64,000 nucleotides of DNA from Acrocarpospora macrocephala (GTDB taxonomy: Bacteria; Actinomycetota; Actinomycetes; Streptosporangiales; Streptosporangiaceae). Under the pieces are notes generated by a model. It worked only from the letters and a program-made list of their open reading frames with translations, had not been told where the DNA came from and made no database searches. The translations under genes were made by a program, and so were the position numbers. Below are positions 12,115 through 20,738 of this stretch, in pieces; the stretch's first letter is position 1, and every line of letters begins with the position of its first letter. The DNA is taken from contig NZ_BLAE01000053.1 of NCBI RefSeq assembly GCF_009687865.1, forward strand, positions 20,814-84,813, written 5' to 3'.

Positions 12115-12420
12115 GGCCCACAGAGGCTGACTTGCGGGCCCACAAACGGTTCGCCCAGGTCAGCGGCTTGAAAATCTATGGGTTGCTTCTCTGCGGGGCA
12201 CTAACGATCCGGCTCTCCAGTAGGTACTGATCATCCCGTCGGCTTTCGTTCGGCCACCCGCTTGCCTTCGGGGTGGCGACAGCGGACGGGATGATCAGGC
12301 GTGGCCGTTGCACATCGCCTGGACAGGGGCCTGACCCGCATCGAACGCCATCCAGGGCTTCTACAAGATCGAGAAGATGGCAGGAGATTCTGCGCCAACT
12401 AGATGCAATGTGTTGGGAGG
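12115..12420. other. Intergenic region with nested 80-bp hairpin
   Basis: Between the convergent genes guaB3 and nagA. TGATCATCCCGTC (12228-12240) pairs perfectly with 12295-12307; inside it GCCACCC (12253-12259) pairs with GGGTGGC about 11 bp later. The whole element is a near-cruciform without a T-run. It may be a bidirectional terminator or an unrecognised structured RNA. No gene is seen in the rest. Confidence 0.6.
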
Positions 12421-13554
12421 TCAGGGGTTGGTGATCCAGCTGCCGCGCTTCATCACGCCCTTGATGGCTAGGTCGTCGTCGAGGATGACCAGGTCGGCGT
12501 ATTTGCCGGTGGTGATGGAGCCGATCTCGTGGGCCAGGCCAAGGGCGTTGGCGGGGGTCAGGGCGGTCACCTGGGCGGCCTCGGGGAGAGTCAGGCCGTT
12601 GGTTCGTACGCCGCGCCGGAAAGCGGCGTCCATGGTGAGGGTGCTGCCGGCGATCGCGCCGCCGCCGGCGAGGCGGGCGACGCCGGAGCGGACTTCGACC
12701 TTCATGGAGCCGAGATCGAAGTCGCCGTCGGGCATTCCCGCCGCGTCCATGGCGTCGGTGATGAACGCCACCCGGGTGGCGGGGACGGCGCGCAGGACCA
12801 GGTCGATCACGGCGGGGTCCAGGTGCACGCCGTCGTTGACGAGTTCGACGGTCACCCGGTCGTCGAGCATGGTGGCGGTGATCGGGCCGGGGTCGCGGTG
12901 GTTGAGGGGGCGCATGGCGTTGAAGAGGTGGGTGGCCACGGTGCAGCCCGCGTCGATGGCGGCCATCGAATCCTCGAAGGTGGCGTCGGTGTGGCCGATC
13001 GCGGCTATCACGTCGGAAGTGACACATTCCCGGATCGCGTCGAGGGCACCGGGAAGTTCGGGGGCCAGGGTGAACATGCGGGCGTGGCCGTCCGCCGCTT
13101 TGATCAGCTCGGCGAATTCGGCGGCTGAGGGCGTGCGCAGCAGGCTGGGGCGGTGGGCGCCACAGCGGGCTGCGGAGATGTAGGGGCCCTCGAAATGGAT
13201 TCCGGCGAGGAGGCCCTCCGCGCACAGGCTGGCCAGCGTCCCCGCCGCGGCCTTCAAGTGATCGAGTGGCGCGGTTACAAGGCTGGCCAGAGCCGTTGTG
13301 GTCCCATGTTCCCGATGGAACGCGATGGTCCGCCGAGCATGCTCTTCCGACCCCGCCGGATACCCGGCCCCCCCACCGCCATGCACGTGAATATCCACAA
13401 ACCCGGGAACGACGATGCGTCCTTCCAGCCCACGCCCGTTTCCAGGCGCCGGACCTCGCCCGACATGAGTGATTCTCCCGTCCTCGATGGTCAGCCATCC
13501 ATGATGGACGCCATCGGGCGTCACGATCCGCGCGTCGGAGAGAGTGATGCTCAT
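12421..13554 (-). CDS. nagA: N-acetylglucosamine-6-phosphate deacetylase
   Basis: Hydrolyses GlcNAc-6-phosphate to glucosamine-6-phosphate and acetate in amino-sugar catabolism and wall recycling. From MSITLSDARIV the protein has 377 residues, normal for NagA. Amidohydrolase landmarks: VVPGFVDIHVHGGGG (metal ligands His-x-His), GIHFEGPYIS (Glu ligand), AIGHTDAT and THLFNAM (His ligands), HLDPAVIDL, and the catalytic Asp in ITDAMDAAG; ends with TTGKYADLVILD. I used the ATG at 13552-13554 rather than a longer frame reaching 13620, because homologues start with this beta-strand. No nagB or GlcNAc transporter gene is adjacent. Confidence 0.95.
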   Translation of the reverse strand: MSITLSDARIVTPDGVHHGWLTIEDGRITHVGRGPAPGNGRGLEGRIVVPGFVDIHVHGGGGAGYPAGSEEHARRTIAFHREHGTTTALASLVTAPLDHLKAAAGTLASLCAEGLLAGIHFEGPYISAARCGAHRPSLLRTPSAAEFAELIKAADGHARMFTLAPELPGALDAIRECVTSDVIAAIGHTDATFEDSMAAIDAGCTVATHLFNAMRPLNHRDPGPITATMLDDRVTVELVNDGVHLDPAVIDLVLRAVPATRVAFITDAMDAAGMPDGDFDLGSMKVEVRSGVARLAGGGAIAGSTLTMDAAFRRGVRTNGLTLPEAAQVTALTPANALGLAHEIGSITTGKYADLVILDDDLAIKGVMKRGSWITNP

Positions 13555-13890
13555 GCGCCTATCCTCCCCGGTCACCGCTCCACTCGCGACGTACGCGATC
13601 AGTCGCCGAGCCGTGGCCACAACTCGGCCGGCACCGGCCCGTTCGCGGCGACCAACGACTCCAGCCGCCCGGTGTCTTCACTCGAGCAGGAGGATAGGTG
13701 GCGGTCAGCACCCTGGTCGTGAGCGTGGCAGCGTCCTCGGCCAGGTCGAAGGCCGACGTCGTGGGCATGGATTTGGGCGGTCTGTCGTGCGGATACGGTC
13801 GTGAGGGAAGCCACAGCGGGTGGGTGCTACTCGTCGGTAGATTGCGGGTAGAACGACAGAGGTAGGCGTTAGCCGTACAAAGGGAGATCT
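13555..13890. other. Gap between nagA and glpD with possible coding relic
   Basis: 336 bp between divergent genes. On the minus strand two overlapping frames of about 70 codons look gene-like only if joined by a frameshift near 13690 (PTTSAFDLAEDAATLTTRVL then LESLVAANGPVPAELWPRL), which may be a decayed or misread small gene. I cannot recognise it. The rest should contain the nagA and glpD promoters, which I could not define with confidence. Confidence 0.3.
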
Positions 13891-15633
13891 ATGACGGCCC
13901 GACTGGGGACAGCGAGGCTTGGCCCGGCCGAGCGGTATGCCGCATTGGACTCGATGGGGTCGCAAGAGCTTGATGTGGTGGTGGTTGGCGGGGGTGTGGT
14001 TGGCGCGGGGGTGGCGCTGGACGCGGCTACGCGGGGGCTGTCGGTGGGGCTGGTGGAGGCGCGGGACTTTGCCTCGGGGACCTCGTCGCGGTCGTCGAAG
14101 CTGATCCATGGGGGGCTTCGGTATCTCGAGCAGCTCAACTTTGATCTGGTGCGGGAGGCGTTGCAGGAGCGGTCGTTGTTGCTTCAGCGGATTGCTCCGC
14201 ATCTGGTGAGGCCGGTGCCGTTCTTGTTTCCGTTGACGCATACGGGGTGGGAGCGGCCGTACGTGGGGGCTGGGCTGGTTCTTTACGACAGCTTGGGGTT
14301 TTCGTTTGGGTTCACCCGGGGGGTTCCGGGGCATCGGCATCTGTCGCGGAGGCGGGCGTTGCGGTTGGCTCCCGCGTTGCGGCGGACGTCGTTTACGGGG
14401 GCGGTGCAGTACTGGGACGCGCAGGTCGATGATGCGCGGTATGTGATGACATTGCTGCGGACGGCGGCGACGTATGGTGCGCATGTGGCGTCGCGGGCGC
14501 AGGTTGTCGGGTTTCTCCGGGAGGGGGAGCGGGTCACTGGGGTACGGGTCTGCGATCTGGAGACTGGTACGGAGCTGGATGTGCGGGCCCGGCAGGTGGT
14601 CAATGCGACCGGGGTCTGGACTGACGACATTCAGGAGCTGGTCGGCGGGCGTGGGCAGATCCACGTCAACGCGTCCAAGGGCGTGCATCTGCTGGTGCCC
14701 CGGGATCGGATCCACTCGCTTACTGGAATCATCCTTCGCACCGAAAAATCGGTGCTTTTCGTGATTCCTTGGGGGAGGCATTGGATCATCGGGACCACCG
14801 ATACCGCCTGGACTCTCGACAAGGCGCATCCGGCGGCTTCTCGTACTGACATCGATTATGTTCTCGATCACGTTAATGCTGTTCTCTCGGTGCCGTTGAC
14901 CAGGGACGATGTTGAAGGGGTGTACGCGGGGCTGCGGCCGTTGCTGCGTGGTGAGTCCGAGCAGACCTCTCAGCTGTCCCGTGAGCATGTGGTGGCTCAT
15001 CCGGTGCCTGGGCTGGTCATGGTGGCGGGGGGTAAGTTCACGACGTATCGGGTGATGGCCGCAGATGCCGTGGATGCGGTCGCGCACGGTCTGGACTTGC
15101 GGGTGCCGCCCTCCTGCACTGACCGCATCCCGCTCGCTGGAGCCGAGGGCTATCAGGCCCGCTGGAACTCTCGCAACCGGCTCGCCGAGTCGTCCGGGCT
15201 GCACGTGGCCAGGATCGAACACCTGCTCCAGCGGTACGGATCGATGATCGATGAGGTGCTCGTCCTCATCGAGGCGGACCCCAGCCTGGCCAGACCGCTC
15301 ACCGGCGCCGACGACTACCTGCGCGCCGAGATCGTTTACGCGGCGACCCATGAGGGCGCTCGCCATCTCAACGACGTCCTCACCCGCCGCACGCACATCT
15401 CCATCGAGACCTTCCATCGCGGCCTCGCCGTTGCGGAAGAGGCCGCCGAGCTCCTGGCCGGGCCGCTGGGCTGGGACGCTGAACAGGTCAAACGCGAGGT
15501 CGAGTACTACACCAAACGCGTCGAAGCCGAACGCGCCTCCCAGGAACAGGACACCGACCAGGAAGCCGACGCCATCCAGATGGGCGCCCCCGAAATCGTC
15601 CCTGTAGCCGCTCCCGAAGGACGCTCCCTCTAG
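13891..15633 (+). CDS. glpD: FAD-dependent glycerol-3-phosphate dehydrogenase
   Basis: Membrane-associated oxidation of glycerol-3-phosphate to dihydroxyacetone phosphate, feeding electrons to the quinone pool. 580 residues. FAD-binding Rossmann motif VVVVGGGVVGAGVALDAATRG at about 30-50, followed by the GlpD signature SGTSSRSSKLIHGGLRYLEQ; further landmarks are VVNATGVWTDDI, PWGRHWIIGTTDT and VAGGKFTTYRVMA, and the C-terminal helical DAO_C domain. The ATG lies 5 bp after AAGGGAG. The last 30 residues are an extra acidic, Gln-rich tail. No glpF or glpK gene is adjacent. The first kilobase has unusually G-rich codons, the last 400 bp C-rich ones. Confidence 0.97.
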   Translation: MTARLGTARLGPAERYAALDSMGSQELDVVVVGGGVVGAGVALDAATRGLSVGLVEARDFASGTSSRSSKLIHGGLRYLEQLNFDLVREALQERSLLLQRIAPHLVRPVPFLFPLTHTGWERPYVGAGLVLYDSLGFSFGFTRGVPGHRHLSRRRALRLAPALRRTSFTGAVQYWDAQVDDARYVMTLLRTAATYGAHVASRAQVVGFLREGERVTGVRVCDLETGTELDVRARQVVNATGVWTDDIQELVGGRGQIHVNASKGVHLLVPRDRIHSLTGIILRTEKSVLFVIPWGRHWIIGTTDTAWTLDKAHPAASRTDIDYVLDHVNAVLSVPLTRDDVEGVYAGLRPLLRGESEQTSQLSREHVVAHPVPGLVMVAGGKFTTYRVMAADAVDAVAHGLDLRVPPSCTDRIPLAGAEGYQARWNSRNRLAESSGLHVARIEHLLQRYGSMIDEVLVLIEADPSLARPLTGADDYLRAEIVYAATHEGARHLNDVLTRRTHISIETFHRGLAVAEEAAELLAGPLGWDAEQVKREVEYYTKRVEAERASQEQDTDQEADAIQMGAPEIVPVAAPEGRSL

Positions 15634-16022
15634 GGGGTTACTCGCCGTTATCCGGCGCCGTTAACGTCCGCGTCGCCTTCCGCCGTACCGGCGCCAAAAG
15701 GGCGCAGCACCCAGGGCCTTTCCGATGCCGAAGGGCTCTGTGGTGCTGCGGTGCGCGCGCCGTGTTCCTGCCCAGGTTCTGGCCTGGGTCTCGCGCGGAC
15801 TATGAGTGGGCAGGGGTTCGCCGTACCGGCGCCAAAGGGCCCTGCGGTGCTGCGGTCTCTGTCCTCCGGCCGGGTCCTTGTCCGGGTCTCGACCGGACTC
15901 TGGGCGGGCGGGAGTCATTGCGTTGCGGTACCGAGGGGTCCTGCGGGGCTGTGGTTCATGTGCTGTCTCTGGCCCGGGTCTTGCTCGGGCCCGGACCAGA
16001 GTCTGCGTGGGAGTTGTGGAGG
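15634..16022. repeat. Degenerate ~104-bp tandem repeats and hairpin between glpD and lipoprotein gene
   Basis: The gap between convergent genes is built of related segments. GTACCGGCGCCAAA occurs at 15685 and 15823, with a degenerate form (GGTACCGAGG) near 15927. GGTGCTGCGGT recurs at 15742 and 15846, 104 bp apart, and each unit carries a GGGTC-rich centre (GGGTCTCGCGCGGAC, GGGTCTCGACCGGAC, GGGTCTTGCTCGGGC). In the first unit CGCAGCACC (15703-15711) pairs with GGTGCTGCG (15742-15750), with more pairing inside, giving a terminator-like hairpin without a T-run. No gene is seen here. Confidence 0.65.
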
Positions 16023-18191
16023 TCAGGTGAAGGGGAGCCAGGTTTGGTCGGTGAGGGTGGTGGAGTCGTTGATTTTGAGGCCGAGGTCGGAGACGGTCCA
16101 GATGGTGTTGCCGATGATCAGGCAGCGGCGGATGCCGGGGTTGGCGGGGGCGAATTCGGCTTGTTGGGCGACCTTGGGGTGTTTGATTGTGCCGAGTTTG
16201 GTGATTTGGGTGTCGGTGATGTGGAGGACCAGGGCGGAGCTGCCTTCGGACCAGTTGTCGCCCCAGCTCATGAGGGGCATCATGGCGAGGCCGCTTTCTG
16301 GCCAGTAGAGGAACGCGTGCGGGTCCCATTCGGCGTCGGAGCCGCTTTGTTCCTGGACGAAGCGGGCCAGGGCCTTCGGGGCGGCCGGGTCGGCGACGTC
16401 GAAGAGGGAGACCTGGGTGCCGGTCTGGCGGCCTTCCGTGGTGGCTTCCTGGCCTACGCCGATCAGGCGGCCGGGGCCGGCGGGGTGCAGGTAGGCGGAG
16501 TAACCGGTGATTTTGAGTTCGCCGGTGACCTTGGGGGCGGACGGGTCGCGGAGGTCAAGGGCGTACAGCGGGTCGACCTGGCGGAAGGTGACGACGTAGC
16601 CGAGGTCGCCGATGAAGCGGACCGAGTAGATCTGCTCGTCCTTGCCGAGGCCGGTGACCGAGCCGACCTGGGCGAGGGTGTCGGATTTGAGGATGTAGAC
16701 GGCGCTTTCACTCTTGCCGTTGGCCGTCTGCGGGGTGTCGGTGGTCGCTATGCGCAGATGTCCGGCATGTTCGGATAGTGAGTACTGGTTGAGCAACCGG
16801 CCGGGGACCGAACCGGAGCTCACGTAGCGGGGTGAACCCGGTGCGGTGATGTCGAAGCGGTGAACTTCGGTTCGTTCGGGCGGAGGGGTCGCTTCCGGCG
16901 CGGCGGTGGACTGTACGGCGGAGGGGACGACCTCCGGGACAGCGGTGGACTGTACGGCGGAGGGGACGACCTCCGGGACAGCGGGGGCGGATCGCACGCC
17001 GGAGGGGGTGGCCGCCGCGGGAGGTACCGGGCTTAGTGTGATTTTTTCGGCGTCTGGGTGGCTCGGCTGGACCTCAGGCGCCACGGAGCCGACTGGGTCC
17101 GGGATCAGGGTGGGCATCTCCGGGTCGTGCGTGGGTGCCTGCGCCGTGGGCGTGCTGACGACGTCGGGGATCGGCATCGGCATGAACCAGAACTGCGGGT
17201 TGCTGGTGACGTAGAGGCTGTCCTTCGTTCCGTACACGGTGTCGCCGTCGGCGACGACGCTGATCGGCTCGACCGCCGCGAAGGAGCCGTTCAGGTCCAG
17301 GGTGTGCACGGTCAGCAGGGACGTGCCGGTGAACTCGGCGGGGTGGCTGACGTTCTCGCACTTCACCGTGTGCGGCGTCGTGACGCCGTTGGCCTTGACC
17401 TCGAACTTGGGCAGCCAGGCCTCGATCGGCGCGCTCTCGACGGCTGCCTTGTTCGCCGCCAGCATGTCGGCGCCCGACGCGTTCGGCTTCGGCTCGGGGA
17501 GGGCGATGTCAGGTGCGGACTTGACCACGATGCGGACGGTCGTGCCCACCATCCGGGCGTCCACATGGCTGCCGCTCAGCGACATCGAGGCGAGTTCGGT
17601 GGGTTTGCCGGTCAGGTCGACCAGGACGTACTTCGGGCCGAGCGGGCCGGGACGAACCCGGGCGATCGAGTCCATGGCCATGACGTCGCCGCCGTGGGTC
17701 ATCAGCACCAGCGCGCGGTTCCCCGACAGCAGCAGGTCGGCCGGCATCCAGTTCTGCTCCTTCGGCACCAGCCGGAGCTCACCGGTCACCTTCCGGGTGG
17801 CCGTGTCGATCACGCGGAGCACGCCCTGGGTGACCACGACGACCCGGGCGCCGTCCGTCTTGACCAGGTCGGGCTCGTCCACTCCGGCTTCGTGCACATT
17901 CGTGGTCGAATACGAGCCAACGCTGGCCGTGTCGGCTGCCTTATCGGCCGTGGCCTGCTCCATCAGGCGCATGGGCGGGCTGCCGATGCCCCACGCGCCG
18001 ACGTTCCGCGCGGTCGCCGCCCGCAGGCCGGCGAGCATGTCGTCGCATCCGTCGTAGGCGACCAGCTGGATCTTGCCGGTCAGGTTGACCGCGGGGGGAG
18101 CCGAGGAGCCACCGCCGCTGCCGCCGGACACGCACGCGGTGGCCAGCAGTGCGACGGCCACCGCGCCGGCTGCCCGAATCGATATCCTCAT
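16023..18191 (-). CDS. Secreted beta-propeller lipoprotein
   Basis: 722-residue lipoprotein of the beta-propeller family (Beta_propel type) found in actinomycetes and archaea. The N-terminus has a charged start, hydrophobic stretch and lipobox LLATAC with Cys20, followed by a Gly/Ser linker. Propeller-type blades follow: HEAGVDEPDLVKTDG (family hallmark), GVLRVIDTATRKVTGELRL, LYVTSNPQFWF, then a Pro/Ser-rich insert (about 365-440) with a perfect 13-residue duplication, then YSVRFIGDLGYVVTFRQVDPLYALDL and WDPHAFLYWPESGLAMMPL. Probably surface-exposed; no catalytic residues recognised. The neighbouring gene on the same strand is a kinase with an extracytoplasmic propeller-like sensor. Confidence 0.88.
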   Translation of the reverse strand: MRISIRAAGAVAVALLATACVSGGSGGGSSAPPAVNLTGKIQLVAYDGCDDMLAGLRAATARNVGAWGIGSPPMRLMEQATADKAADTASVGSYSTTNVHEAGVDEPDLVKTDGARVVVVTQGVLRVIDTATRKVTGELRLVPKEQNWMPADLLLSGNRALVLMTHGGDVMAMDSIARVRPGPLGPKYVLVDLTGKPTELASMSLSGSHVDARMVGTTVRIVVKSAPDIALPEPKPNASGADMLAANKAAVESAPIEAWLPKFEVKANGVTTPHTVKCENVSHPAEFTGTSLLTVHTLDLNGSFAAVEPISVVADGDTVYGTKDSLYVTSNPQFWFMPMPIPDVVSTPTAQAPTHDPEMPTLIPDPVGSVAPEVQPSHPDAEKITLSPVPPAAATPSGVRSAPAVPEVVPSAVQSTAVPEVVPSAVQSTAAPEATPPPERTEVHRFDITAPGSPRYVSSGSVPGRLLNQYSLSEHAGHLRIATTDTPQTANGKSESAVYILKSDTLAQVGSVTGLGKDEQIYSVRFIGDLGYVVTFRQVDPLYALDLRDPSAPKVTGELKITGYSAYLHPAGPGRLIGVGQEATTEGRQTGTQVSLFDVADPAAPKALARFVQEQSGSDAEWDPHAFLYWPESGLAMMPLMSWGDNWSEGSSALVLHITDTQITKLGTIKHPKVAQQAEFAPANPGIRRCLIIGNTIWTVSDLGLKINDSTTLTDQTWLPFT
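16903..16980 (-). repeat. Two perfect 39-bp tandem repeats within the lipoprotein gene
   Basis: The 39-bp units 16903-16941 and 16942-16980 are identical and encode VPEVVPSAVQSTA twice in the Pro-rich insert of the beta-propeller protein. A partial third unit follows. Being in frame and identical, it is recent and could vary in copy number between strains. Confidence 0.9.
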
Positions 18192-18233
18192 GCCCCCTAC
18201 ACGGATCCGGTTTGGGCAAGGTTCAGGCGAGAC

Positions 18234-20411
18234 CTAACTGCTACCGGTGCGTACGTAGTACGGAGACAGGCGTTTCACGTCGGTGGTTTCGATGAGATCG
18301 CGTACGACGTCACCTTTAAGATCCACGACGGCGACCTTGGACACCGTATCGCTGGGCGACGTCCAGCAGTACAGATGCTGCTCGTCCCACCAGCCGAGCA
18401 CCGGGTTGCAGTCGGAGGTCAACTGGGTCTGCGCCGCGCCCGTCTCGGAGTCCCAGATGCAGGTCCCGGCGTTCGTGTCGGGGCATTTGGTGACGAACTT
18501 ATCGCCGGACGGCGAGTACAGGCCGTTCGCGGTGTTGTACGGCACGCCGACTCCCGGGATCGTCTTCACGACCTCCCCCTGGAAGTTGTAGTGCCTCAAC
18601 CCGCTCGTCGTCCCATCCGTATAAGCGATGACAAATCCGGATTCGTCGGGGCTCCAGTAGAAGCGTCCGTCCTTGATCGTGGGGTCGTTGATCCGGCGGA
18701 CGGTGGTCTTGCCGGTGGCGATGTCGATGACGATGAAGCCCTTGACGGTCCAGTTCTCGCCGCTCGGGTTGAGGATCGTGAACAGCAGGCGGGTGCTGTT
18801 CCTGGACCATTCGCCGTACTCGTACGTGAGCGGCAGTTTGACCGTCTTGAGGGTCTGCACCGCGCCGGTGGAACGGGTGATGATGTCCACGCCGTGGAAG
18901 TTGTCGGACATGTAGTTGCGGGGGCGCCCGACCGAGTAGGTCCCGTCCGGAGAGAGGTACTGCTGCCAGTATTTGGTGCTGCGGGTGAACTTTCCGTCAC
19001 GCGACTCGCGTGGGTAATTGACCCAGTTCTTCTTGGATTCGTCGTTGACGTCGTAGTAGGTCAGCGCGAGCGGGTCGGTCGAGGCCTCGTACAGGTAGGC
19101 GGACAATCCCGGCATTTTCGCACGGATCACCGTGGGGGTGGGGCTCGGCTTCGGCTCCGGAGTCGTCGGCTCGGATGACACGCTGCTCAACGAGGACGAG
19201 CTCGTCCCGGTCGTCCCGGTTGTCCCAGTGCCGTTGTCGCGCATCGCGACCACCACGACCGCCGCGATCGCGACCACGGCCACCCCGACCGCGACGGCGG
19301 CCAGGCCGACCCTGGAGCTCTTCTGGACTGAAGGCTGCGTGCCTATGTGGTGGATCGGCTGCGGGTGGTACGGCGGGGGCGGCGGCTGGTTGACCGGAGC
19401 CCGGAGGGGCTGGTTGATGGGCGGCATGCCGTAGGAGCCCGTTTGCGGGGGAATGCCGGCGGCGTACTGCTTGGTCGGAACGGGCGGTGGTGCGCCGTGC
19501 GGTGGTGCGCCGTATGGCGCATTCGGCGGGGCCCAGGCGTTGGGCGGCGGCGGAGTGGCACCGGCCGCGGCGGCCGCTTCCTGCAGGATCGCCGGGTTCG
19601 GCTGGGCGTGCTGGAGCAGCCGTAACAGCACCTGCTCCGCCGTGGGCCGGGCGCGTGGATCCTTGGCGACACACGATTCGACCACATCGCGCAGCAGGCC
19701 GTGTAACGAGTCGGTGGTCGGCGCCGCGTTCAGGATGCGGTTGATCACCGCGGGGAGGGTGTCGCTGCCGAACGGGCTGTTGCCGGTCGCCGCGTACAGG
19801 ATGGTGCAAGCCCAGGCGAACAGGTCGGCGGGCGGGCCGACCTGATGGCCCATGATCTGCTCCGGCGCCATGTACGCGGGAGTTCCCACCGGCCGGGACG
19901 TCTGGGTCGCGGACGCGTCCAGCGCCTTGGCGATGCCGAAGTCGATCACCCGAGGGCCGTCCGGGCCCATGATCACGTTGGCCGGTTTGAAGTCGCGGTG
20001 CACCACGCCCGCTTGATGGATCGCGGCCAGCGCGGTCGCCGTGCCGATCGCCAGCCGGTGCAGCGCGGGCCCGCCCAGCGGCCCCGACGTCAGCACCCGC
20101 TGCTGGAGCGTGTCCCCTTCGATGTACTCACTCACGATGTACGGCTGATCGCCCGCCACGCCCGTTTCGATCAGCTGTGCCGTACAGAACGGCGAAACCC
20201 GCTTGGCGGCGTCCACCTCCCGCAGGAACCGCTCCCGCATCATCGGATCCCCGGCCAGATCCGACCGAAGCAACTTGACAGCGACGTGATCCCCCGACGA
20301 CCCCACCCCAAGAAAGACGACCCCCTGGCCACCTTCCCCGATTCGCCCCTGAAGGCGGTACGCACCCAGGTTGTGGGGATCGCCCGACCTCAGTGGAACG
20401 ATTTCCGGCAT
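18234..20411 (-). CDS. Membrane Ser/Thr protein kinase with extracytoplasmic WD40/TolB-like domain
   Basis: Eukaryotic-type kinase, 725 residues from MPEIVPLRSGDP. Glycine loop IGEGGQGVVFLG, catalytic Lys46 in HVAVKLL, catalytic loop HRDFKPANV, DFG, and APE in YMAPEQIMG. A Pro-rich juxtamembrane linker (about 275-345) leads to one membrane helix (VGLAAVAVGVAVVAIAAVVVV), a Thr/Ser/Pro spacer and an external beta-propeller-like sensor with Trp/Asp motifs such as YWSPDESGFVIAY and LGWWDEQHLYCW. It would sense an extracytoplasmic signal and phosphorylate cytoplasmic targets. The start was moved 13 codons downstream of the longest frame because MPExxPLRxGDP is the usual N-terminus of this kinase group. 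Confidence 0.93.
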   Translation of the reverse strand: MPEIVPLRSGDPHNLGAYRLQGRIGEGGQGVVFLGVGSSGDHVAVKLLRSDLAGDPMMRERFLREVDAAKRVSPFCTAQLIETGVAGDQPYIVSEYIEGDTLQQRVLTSGPLGGPALHRLAIGTATALAAIHQAGVVHRDFKPANVIMGPDGPRVIDFGIAKALDASATQTSRPVGTPAYMAPEQIMGHQVGPPADLFAWACTILYAATGNSPFGSDTLPAVINRILNAAPTTDSLHGLLRDVVESCVAKDPRARPTAEQVLLRLLQHAQPNPAILQEAAAAAGATPPPPNAWAPPNAPYGAPPHGAPPPVPTKQYAAGIPPQTGSYGMPPINQPLRAPVNQPPPPPYHPQPIHHIGTQPSVQKSSRVGLAAVAVGVAVVAIAAVVVVAMRDNGTGTTGTTGTSSSSLSSVSSEPTTPEPKPSPTPTVIRAKMPGLSAYLYEASTDPLALTYYDVNDESKKNWVNYPRESRDGKFTRSTKYWQQYLSPDGTYSVGRPRNYMSDNFHGVDIITRSTGAVQTLKTVKLPLTYEYGEWSRNSTRLLFTILNPSGENWTVKGFIVIDIATGKTTVRRINDPTIKDGRFYWSPDESGFVIAYTDGTTSGLRHYNFQGEVVKTIPGVGVPYNTANGLYSPSGDKFVTKCPDTNAGTCIWDSETGAAQTQLTSDCNPVLGWWDEQHLYCWTSPSDTVSKVAVVDLKGDVVRDLIETTDVKRLSPYYVRTGSS

Positions 20412-20553
20412 AAGAGAATTGTGGATCCACCGAAGACACGGCGGAAGCATCGTGTCCTGATGGTTGTACTAGCCGCCCCTGGTTTCGGCCGCGCGGGGGT
20501 GTCCTGGTGCCGGAGTTGACTGCGACGTGTCTCCTCGCTCATCCTGGAACGGT

Positions 20554-20617
20554 CACGGGCACTAGCCCGTGAAAGTGAACCCGGCAGCTTTCCGGACGGA
20601 GAGTCGGCCGGGTTTTG
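20554..20617 (+). terminator. Two hairpins with T-run upstream of guaA
   Basis: CACGGGC-ACTA-GCCCGTG (20554-20571) is followed by AACCCGGC (20578-20585) pairing with GCCGGGTT (20607-20614) and then TTTTGC. The second is a plausible intrinsic terminator reading rightwards, yet no rightward gene precedes it: the kinase is divergent. It may therefore be an attenuator in the guaA leader, or the promoter may lie after it (a -10-like TAGACT is at 20697). Confidence 0.55.
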
Positions 20618-20738
20618 CGCGTTCATGGCAAGTCCAATGCGTCGAGGTCCTCAAGGGGCTCCTGGTCGTGGCGTACGGGTGGGAGGGCGGCGTCGATAGA
20701 CTGGTGGGACCGCTGGTTCTTGGCTTGGGGGTCTTGTT

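Noticed and set aside
12228..12307. Possible tRNA or known riboswitch
   Set aside because: No cloverleaf, no CCA-adjacent acceptor stem and no T-loop sequence; simple nested hairpin only.
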